Below are positions 1-4,974 of a DNA stretch of 9,964 bases, piece by piece. Location of the stretch: positions 1 through 9,964 of the forward strand of contig QHUQ01000077.1 of the NCBI GenBank assembly GCA_003221985.1, written 5' to 3'. The position numbers were made by a program, and so were the translations under genes. Source of the DNA: Gemmatimonadota bacterium. Its GTDB lineage: Bacteria; Gemmatimonadota; Gemmatimonadetes; Gemmatimonadales; GWC2-71-9. The notes under the pieces were generated by a model. It made no database searches, had not been told where the DNA came from, and saw nothing but the letters and a program-made list of their open reading frames with translations. The number at the start of each line of letters is the position of its first letter. The stretch's first letter is position 1.

Positions 1-90
1 GAATTCGTACTCGAAGTCCGAGACGGCCCGCAAGCCACGAATGATGAATTCGTACTCGAAGTCCGAGACGGCCCGCAAGCCACGAATGAT
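1..90. repeat. Perfect 45-bp tandem duplication within coaD
   Basis: Positions 1-45 and 46-90 are identical at every base, starting GAATTCGTACTCGAAGTCCG. The period breaks at position 91 and may extend left beyond the window. The unit is 15 codons, so the frame is preserved and residues 85-99 of CoaD are repeated. Both units cover the most conserved RGLR loop of the enzyme. Confidence 0.97.
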
Positions 91-342
91 CACCGAGGCC
101 CCGACCTTCTTCGCGAACTCGGCGAGCAGGCCCTCGAACGACTGCACCTCGACGCGTTTGTCCGGCACCGCCTGCTTGATCAGCGCGACGCGTTCGTCAA
201 GAGAAAACAGCGGCTGCTTCGCAACATTCACGGCAACGGCGACAATCAACTGATCCACAAACTCGAGAGAGCGGTGGATGAGGTCTTCGTGCCCTTTGGT
301 GATGGGATCGAAGGATCCAGGGTAGACCGCGATCCGCTTCAT
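1..342 (-). CDS. coaD: Phosphopantetheine adenylyltransferase (3' end outside window)
   Basis: Transfers AMP from ATP to 4'-phosphopantetheine, giving dephospho-CoA, the penultimate step of cytosolic coenzyme A synthesis. The 114 visible residues start MKRIAVYPGSFDPITKGH, the nucleotidyltransferase signature with the TxGH-type motif (T15, K16, G17, H18). Residues 86-99 hold the family's ATP/substrate loop RGLRAVSDFEYE. Family members have about 160 residues, so roughly the last third should lie beyond position 1. The ATG at 342 overlaps the rsmD stop as ATGA. No Shine-Dalgarno is visible, so translation is probably coupled to rsmD; rsmD-coaD adjacency is common in bacteria. Oddity: residues 85-99 are repeated exactly as 100-114 because of a 45-bp duplication, where the family would continue with a segment like QMALMNR. 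The reading frame stays open, but either the protein carries a 15-residue insertion or the sequence edge is an assembly artefact. Family assignment is very secure. Confidence 0.95.
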   Translation of the reverse strand, partial: MKRIAVYPGSFDPITKGHEDLIHRSLEFVDQLIVAVAVNVAKQPLFSLDERVALIKQAVPDKRVEVQSFEGLLAEFAKKVGASVIIRGLRAVSDFEYEFIIRGLRAVSDFEYEF

Positions 343-854
343 GGCGCGTACACGAACGTGATCGCGGTATCGCCGTAGCGGCGCGTGTCGTCCCCGTCCA
401 GTGACAGGTCGGTTCGGTGTTCAATCCCCAGAACTCTTGCAAAAGGAGTCGCGCGAAAGATTCCGGCGACGTGCTCCGCATCGTCAGTCGCGTACGGCGG
501 ATCGGCGAAGGCGATGTCGTACTGCGCGGGCTGAAGCCGCTCGGCGAAGCGCAGCGCATCACTCCGGTGAATCGTCACGCGGTCCCCCACGTTGAGGGTC
601 GTTGCGTTGTCCCGAATCGCAGCCAGTGATGCTTTGCCGTTCTCAACAAAGTCGACCGACACGGCGCCGCGCGACAGTGCTTCGAAACCCAGCGCACCGG
701 AGCCGGCAAACAGATCGAGCACTCGCGCGGCGGGAAGCGACTGCTGCAGGATGCTGAACCAAGCTTCGCGTACTCTATCCGACGTGGGTCGCACCTTGCC
801 AGTCGGCGTCTTAATGCGCCTGCCCTTGAACTCACCCGCGATGATGCGGAGCAA
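339..854 (-). CDS. rsmD: 16S rRNA (guanine966-N2)-methyltransferase
   Basis: SAM-dependent methyltransferase that makes m2G966 in the 16S rRNA of the small subunit. From a TTG start at 854 the product has 171 residues and begins LRIIAGEFKGRR, the usual RsmD N-terminus. The SAM-binding motif I DLFAGSGALGFEALSRGA is at residues 47-64, and the catalytic motif DPPY, typical of N6-adenine/N2-guanine methyltransferases, at 118-121. The frame stays open upstream to a GTG at 923, which would add 23 residues rich in R, S and G that do not belong to the family, so TTG was preferred. It overlaps the end of recJ by 23 nt and its stop overlaps the coaD ATG by 4 nt, so both neighbours are probably translationally coupled. 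No strong Shine-Dalgarno precedes the TTG; the exact start is less sure than the function. Confidence 0.93.
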   Translation of the reverse strand: MLRIIAGEFKGRRIKTPTGKVRPTSDRVREAWFSILQQSLPAARVLDLFAGSGALGFEALSRGAVSVDFVENGKASLAAIRDNATTLNVGDRVTIHRSDALRFAERLQPAQYDIAFADPPYATDDAEHVAGIFRATPFARVLGIEHRTDLSLDGDDTRRYGDTAITFVYAP

Positions 855-2544
855 GACTCGCCACGCGCGCCTGAATCGTCGTCCTGCCCTGCCAGTCATC
901 GCGCTCGAGCCGGAACGCCACATCGAGCGGGTTCGTCAGCCAGTCCTCCGGCACCGCGTCGGCCCAGCGAAAGCCGATCGCCGGCAAGAGGCCCGAGCCG
1001 TCGTCCAGCGTGAAGCGCAGGTGGTTCGTACCCACGCGACGCGCGCCGACCGCCCGCGCATTCCGCACGCCGAACACCGGCGCCGGATTCCCCGCCCCGC
1101 ACGGCTCGAGATGCCGGATCAGTTTTTCCAGCTCAGCGCTCACCTCGGCGAGGGGCAGCTCGAGATCGATGCGCTGGCTCGGCGCCAGGTCGTCGGGGGT
1201 CAGAAGCTCGCCCGCCACGCCGAGGAACGCAACGCGGAAGGCGTCGAACTTGTCGCGCCGGATCGTGAAGCCCGCCGCCATCGTATGGCCGCCGTATTTC
1301 TCGAGATGACCGCCGACCTTGTGGAGCGCGCCATGCAGGTCGAAACCAGGTATGCTGCGGCCGGAGCCGCGGCCGAATTCACCCGCCTCGTCCCACCCGA
1401 CCAGGAACGTCGGCCGGCCGTAGCGCTCGACGAGCCGGGACGCCACGATCCCGATCACCCCCGGATGCCACGCCGCATTGCCCAGCACGATCGCCGCGTC
1501 GTTGGGGTTCAGCGTCTTGTCCACCAGCTCGATCGCTTCGTCGAGAATCAGATGATCCATCTCCTGGCGGCGGGCGTTGATCGTCTCCAGCTCGCGCGCC
1601 AGCTTGGCGGCTTCCTGCGGATCCTCGGTGAGCAGCAGGCGCAGGCCGTCGTTGGCGTCGCCGATGCGGCCGGCGGCGTTGAGCCGGGGCGCCAGGATGA
1701 ACCCCACGTGCGCCCCGCGCAGCGGCTTGCCGCCGAGGCCCGCGGTCTCGATCAGGGCGCGCAGCCCGACCCACCGCGAGTCGGCGAGCTTCTTGAGCCC
1801 GTAGCGCACCAGGATACGGTTCTCGCCCACGAGCGGCACGACGTCGGCAATCGTGGCGAGCGCGACGTAGTCGAGGAAATGCAGCGGCAGATTCGGCGAG
1901 AGGCCGAGCACCTCGACCAGCGCCTGCGCCAGCTTGAAGGCGACGCCGGTGCCGCAGAGGTTCTTGTCCTCCGACTTGCAGTCGACACGCCGCGGATCGA
2001 GCACGGCGTTCGCGGGCGGCAGCGCGTCGTCCGGGAGGTGGTGGTCGGTGACGATGACATCAATACCGGCGGCACGGGCGGCAGAGACGGCAGGGTTCGC
2101 TGTTATTCCGCAATCGCAGGTGACGATCAGCTTCGCACCGACGCGCTGGGCCTCTGCAAGCCCGGCGGGCCCGAAGTCATAGCCGTCGCGGATGCGGTGC
2201 GGCACGAACGGATGCACCGTCGCGCCGGCGCTGCGCAGGATGCGGGTAAGCATCGCGGAGGCGCACTGGCCATCCACGTCGTAGTCGCCGTGCACCAGGA
2301 TCGGGCGCTGCTCGCGCACCGCACGCGCCAGCAGATCGAGCGCAACGTCCATGTCGGCCCAGCAATGCGGGTCGGACAAGCGCTCGAGGTCGGGGCGCAG
2401 GAACGCCTTGGCGACATCGGCGGACCCCAGCCCGCGCTGCACCAGAATGGCCGCGAGCGCGTCCGGAATGCGCAGCGCCGCCGCCAGCGACCGCGTGGCG
2501 TCCGGGTCTGCGCTTTTCGTTAGCACCCAACGAGGGACGATCAT
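832..2544 (-). CDS. recJ: Single-stranded-DNA-specific 5'-3' exonuclease RecJ
   Basis: DHH-family exonuclease that degrades 5'-ended single-stranded DNA in RecF-type recombination, base-excision and mismatch repair. The product has 570 residues, a normal RecJ length. Visible motifs in order: HGDYDVDG at 85-92 (motif I, metal-binding aspartates), CDCGI at 143-147, TDHH at 166-169 (the DHH motif), LAPRLNAAGRIGDA at 284-297, GSGRS at 393-397, GGHTMAAGF at 418-426 (DHHA1 domain), and EPCGAGNPAPVF at 480-491 in the C-terminal OB-fold region. The ATG at 2544 overlaps the stop of the zinc-ribbon gene as ATGA and gives the expected N-terminus; a longer open frame upstream to 3000 only reads antisense-like low-complexity sequence over the previous gene. 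An AAGGA lies directly before the ATG, too close for a standard Shine-Dalgarno. All catalytic motifs are intact. Confidence 0.96.
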   Translation of the reverse strand: MIVPRWVLTKSADPDATRSLAAALRIPDALAAILVQRGLGSADVAKAFLRPDLERLSDPHCWADMDVALDLLARAVREQRPILVHGDYDVDGQCASAMLTRILRSAGATVHPFVPHRIRDGYDFGPAGLAEAQRVGAKLIVTCDCGITANPAVSAARAAGIDVIVTDHHLPDDALPPANAVLDPRRVDCKSEDKNLCGTGVAFKLAQALVEVLGLSPNLPLHFLDYVALATIADVVPLVGENRILVRYGLKKLADSRWVGLRALIETAGLGGKPLRGAHVGFILAPRLNAAGRIGDANDGLRLLLTEDPQEAAKLARELETINARRQEMDHLILDEAIELVDKTLNPNDAAIVLGNAAWHPGVIGIVASRLVERYGRPTFLVGWDEAGEFGRGSGRSIPGFDLHGALHKVGGHLEKYGGHTMAAGFTIRRDKFDAFRVAFLGVAGELLTPDDLAPSQRIDLELPLAEVSAELEKLIRHLEPCGAGNPAPVFGVRNARAVGARRVGTNHLRFTLDDGSGLLPAIGFRWADAVPEDWLTNPLDVAFRLERDDWQGRTTIQARVASLAPHHRG

Positions 2545-3245
2545 TCCTTGGCGTACAATAATACGCCGCAGGCCTCGCAGCCTTCGATCGTGGCGCCGCG
2601 CTGAATCAGCGCCTTGCGCTGCGTCGGGACCGCCGTGAAGCAGTTGCCGCATGAGCTGCCATGCAGCGGATAGATCGCCAGCGGCGCCTTGCCGCGGCGA
2701 ATGCGGTCGTAGCGCGCCAGCAGCGCGGGATTGACGGCTTTGCTCGCGCGATCGCGCTCCAGCGCCGCGCTCTCCCGCTCGGCGGCGATCTCCTGGCGCT
2801 TCCCCGCCAGCGCCTCGCGCTGCGCGGCTTGGGCTTCGCGGACGTTTTGCAGCGCGTTCTCCGCTTCGGCGGTTTTGCGTTCCGCTTCGCCGACGGCATC
2901 GCCCGAGCGCATGAACTCCGCTTCTTCCTTGGCGAGGACCGTCCGGGCCAGATCGAGCTCGGCCATCAGGGTCGAGGCTTCTTTGGCCCCGCGTACCCAT
3001 TCGAGGCGCTGGCGGCGCTGCTCCTGCATGGTCCGATAGCTTTGGATCTTCCCTTCCAGCCCGTCGCGCCGATCGAGCGCCGCCTGAATCCCGGCGCGCG
3101 CCTGCTCGACCACGCGCTCGGCGGCAACGATCTGCTCGTCCAGCATGCGTAGCTCCGGCTCCAACGCCTGCAGCCGGGCGTCGCAGCCGGTCACGGCGAC
3201 GTCCCTATCTTGTAGAGCCAACAGCGCTTCAAGATCCGGGTGCAC
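2541..3245 (-). CDS. Coiled-coil protein with C-terminal C4 zinc ribbon
   Basis: A 234-residue protein of the C4-type zinc-ribbon family (Pfam zf-RING_7, chlamydial CT398-like). Residues about 10-170 are charged, Ala/Glu/Arg-rich heptad-type sequence expected to form a long coiled-coil hairpin. A conserved NPALLARYDRIRRGK segment (172-186) leads into the ribbon, with C199-G-N-C202 and C223-E-A-C226 as the four zinc ligands. The family has no firmly established biochemical role; CT398 was reported to bind sigma54 and secretion components in Chlamydia, which may not apply here. The GTG start at 3245 is chosen because AAGGAGG lies four bases upstream (3250-3256), the clearest Shine-Dalgarno on the left side of the window. 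The gene overlaps the end of dnaG by 17 nt and recJ by 4 nt. In this spot the macromolecular-synthesis operon would usually have rpoD. Confidence 0.9.
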   Translation of the reverse strand: MHPDLEALLALQDRDVAVTGCDARLQALEPELRMLDEQIVAAERVVEQARAGIQAALDRRDGLEGKIQSYRTMQEQRRQRLEWVRGAKEASTLMAELDLARTVLAKEEAEFMRSGDAVGEAERKTAEAENALQNVREAQAAQREALAGKRQEIAAERESAALERDRASKAVNPALLARYDRIRRGKAPLAIYPLHGSSCGNCFTAVPTQRKALIQRGATIEGCEACGVLLYAKE

Positions 3246-4974
3246 CCTTCCTCCTTGCAGACTGAATGATTCCGTAGGTTGGTCGCTTGGCATTACGCTC
3301 GGCGGCGAGGCGGACTTTCTCATGAGCCAGGTTCGCTTTCTCGGCATCGCTCGCGAAGGGCAGCGCGCGATTGATACGCTCGATCTCCCGATCCAGGCGT
3401 CGGGCCTCGAGCTGGTTCACGGAGCGCTCGAAGATCGCGTCCGGTTGCTCGGTGCCGAGCCCTTCCGCTTGCAACGATTCGTATGCACGGGCTGCTGTTT
3501 CATCGAGCCGGTCGGGAGCGTCGTCGGCCAATGCGTCGAAGACAGCCCGATATACGGGGAACTCGAACTCTTCACTATCGACGGCCTCGACCACCCGGGA
3601 GCGCCACGGCTCGCCCGCCATCATCAGAAGCAGAAGAGATTTCTCTGCGTTGGAAGGCAGGACGGTAAGGGACGGTAAGGGACGGTAAGGGACGGTAGGT
3701 GCTTCCTTGGGATCCACTTCCCGCTGCAGAACGTCCTTCCTGATCCCCGCTACTTCCGCAACGCGTGAGATGTACAAGTCCCTCGTAATCGGATCTGCGG
3801 CTGCTCTTATCGTTGGCAGCAGCCTGTCCAAGGCTCTCCGTCTTCCAGGCAGACTTCCAAAGAATCCCTTCCGCTCCAGGATCTGGATTTTGCGCTCCAG
3901 CACGTCGACCGCGTCTTTGAGTGCCTGCTCGAGCGCGGCCACGCCCTTGTTCTGCACCAGGGTGTCGGGGTCTTCGCCCTCCGGCAGCGTGGCTACGCTG
4001 ACACGGACCTTGTGACGCAGCAGCACGTCACCGGCGCGGAATGTGGCGCGCAGACCCGGATCGTCCGAGTCGTACAGCAGGATCACGTGCGGCGTATGGC
4101 GCTGCAGCAGCGCCGCCTGCTCATCCGTGAGGCCGGTGCCCAACGGCGCCACGATTTCCTCGAGACCGGCCAGCGTGAGCCGCAGCACGTCGAACTGCCC
4201 CTCCACCAGAATCGCCCGCTCCGCCTTGCGCATCCCGTGTTTGGCGAGGTGCAGGTTGTAGAGCAGCTGACCCTTGTGAAAAATCGGCGTCTCCGGGGAG
4301 TTCAAGTACTTGGGCTCACCTTCACCGAGGATGCGGCCGCTGAAGGCCACGGATCGGGAACGGAGATCGTGAATTGGGAAGAGCAAACGCCCGCGAAAGC
4401 GAGGCACTTTCGAGCCATCATCCCGTTTAACGATCAGCCCTGCTTCCAGCAACACTTCTTCCCGCACGCCCAAGCTTTTCATCGCATCGAGAAAGGCGGG
4501 CCCGCGTGGCGCGTAGCCCAGGCCCTGCACCTGCGCCTGCTCCATCGTGACGTGGCGCGACTCGAGGTACTTGCGCGCGACGTCGGCTTCCGGGCTGTCG
4601 CGCAGCTGGCGCGCGAACCAGTCCGCCGCGGTCGCGACGGCGGCGTACAGCGGCTCTCTGGGGTCGGGACCGGTGGGGCCGGAGCGCTCGGGGATCGTGA
4701 TGCCGACGCGCCGCGCCACTTCGCGCACCGCCGTCGGATAATCCATGCCCAGCTTCTTCATGAAGAAGGTGTAAACGTCGCCGGCTTCATGGCAGACGAA
4801 GCAGTAGAACATCCCCTTCTTGGGGATGACGGCGAAGTTGCGATGCGTGCCGCCGTGGAAGGGACACGGGCCGCGGTAGTCCGCGCCGGTGCGCCGCAGC
4901 TCGACATGTTCGCCGATGATGCCCACGAGGTCGGCGGCTTCGCGGACTTGTTCGATGACGTCGTCGGGGATCAT
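3229..4974 (-). CDS. dnaG: DNA primase
   Basis: Synthesises RNA primers on single-stranded DNA at the replication fork, recruited by the replicative helicase. The product has 581 residues. Domains: N-terminal CHC2 zinc-binding domain with C37, H40, C58 and C61; a linker at about 95-108; the catalytic core with the YLNSPETPIFHKG motif (223-235); the Toprim glutamate in LVEGQFDVL (257-264); the metal-binding DSDD at 302-305; and a C-terminal region from about 442, mostly helical, in the place of the helicase-binding domain. Residues 427-440, between core and C-terminal domain, are encoded by a 10-bp tandem repeat. The ATG at 4974 overlaps the mutS2 stop as ATGA. It has no Shine-Dalgarno, and the bases just upstream belong to an octamer repeat that can pair with an upstream copy in the mRNA, so dnaG probably depends on translation of mutS2. 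Function is certain. Confidence 0.97.
   Translation of the reverse strand: MIPDDVIEQVREAADLVGIIGEHVELRRTGADYRGPCPFHGGTHRNFAVIPKKGMFYCFVCHEAGDVYTFFMKKLGMDYPTAVREVARRVGITIPERSGPTGPDPREPLYAAVATAADWFARQLRDSPEADVARKYLESRHVTMEQAQVQGLGYAPRGPAFLDAMKSLGVREEVLLEAGLIVKRDDGSKVPRFRGRLLFPIHDLRSRSVAFSGRILGEGEPKYLNSPETPIFHKGQLLYNLHLAKHGMRKAERAILVEGQFDVLRLTLAGLEEIVAPLGTGLTDEQAALLQRHTPHVILLYDSDDPGLRATFRAGDVLLRHKVRVSVATLPEGEDPDTLVQNKGVAALEQALKDAVDVLERKIQILERKGFFGSLPGRRRALDRLLPTIRAAADPITRDLYISRVAEVAGIRKDVLQREVDPKEAPTVPYRPLPSLTVLPSNAEKSLLLLMMAGEPWRSRVVEAVDSEEFEFPVYRAVFDALADDAPDRLDETAARAYESLQAEGLGTEQPDAIFERSVNQLEARRLDREIERINRALPFASDAEKANLAHEKVRLAAERNAKRPTYGIIQSARRKGAPGS
3246..3256 (-). promoter_or_regulatory. Strong Shine-Dalgarno of the zinc-ribbon gene
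   Basis: On the minus strand AAGGAGG (3256-3250) is followed by four bases and then GTG at 3245. It lies inside the 3' end of dnaG and decides the start of the zinc-ribbon gene against longer open-frame alternatives that run antisense-like through dnaG. Confidence 0.8.
3661..3697. repeat. 10-bp tandem repeat in the dnaG linker
   Basis: GACGGTAAGG occurs three times without change (3661-3690), followed by a partial fourth copy GACGGTA. Since 10 is not a multiple of 3, successive units are read in different frames, giving the Pro-rich peptide TVPYRPLPSLTVLP at the DnaG interdomain linker. None of the three minus-strand frames of the repeat contains a stop, which makes such an insertion tolerable. 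Confidence 0.95.

Noticed and set aside
1..6. GAATTC at the first base as a sign of a cloning junction
   Set aside because: The same GAATTC occurs in the second repeat copy as ordinary codons of CoaD (GAA TTC on the coding strand), so it needs no cloning explanation.
592..2523. A 643-codon open frame on the plus strand across rsmD and recJ
   Set aside because: It is antisense to recJ, whose product has all DHH-family motifs. The plus-strand translation is Arg/Ala/Gly-rich with no recognisable domain, as expected for the mirror frame of a GC-rich gene.
2545..3000. N-terminal extension of RecJ to a start at 3000
   Set aside because: It would overlap the whole zinc-ribbon gene in another frame and adds low-complexity Arg/Gly/Ala sequence. 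The ATG at 2544 in an ATGA overlap gives the normal RecJ length.
4753..4768. 16-bp palindrome CTTCTTCATGAAGAAG in dnaG
   Set aside because: It codes for FFMKK in the conserved zinc-binding domain, so the symmetry is most simply a by-product of Phe and Lys codons around ATG.
4810..4828. 7-bp hairpin (CATCCCC / GGGGATG, 5-nt loop) in dnaG
   Set aside because: It encodes conserved VIPKKGMF residues of the zinc domain. Coding constraint explains it and no T-run follows.
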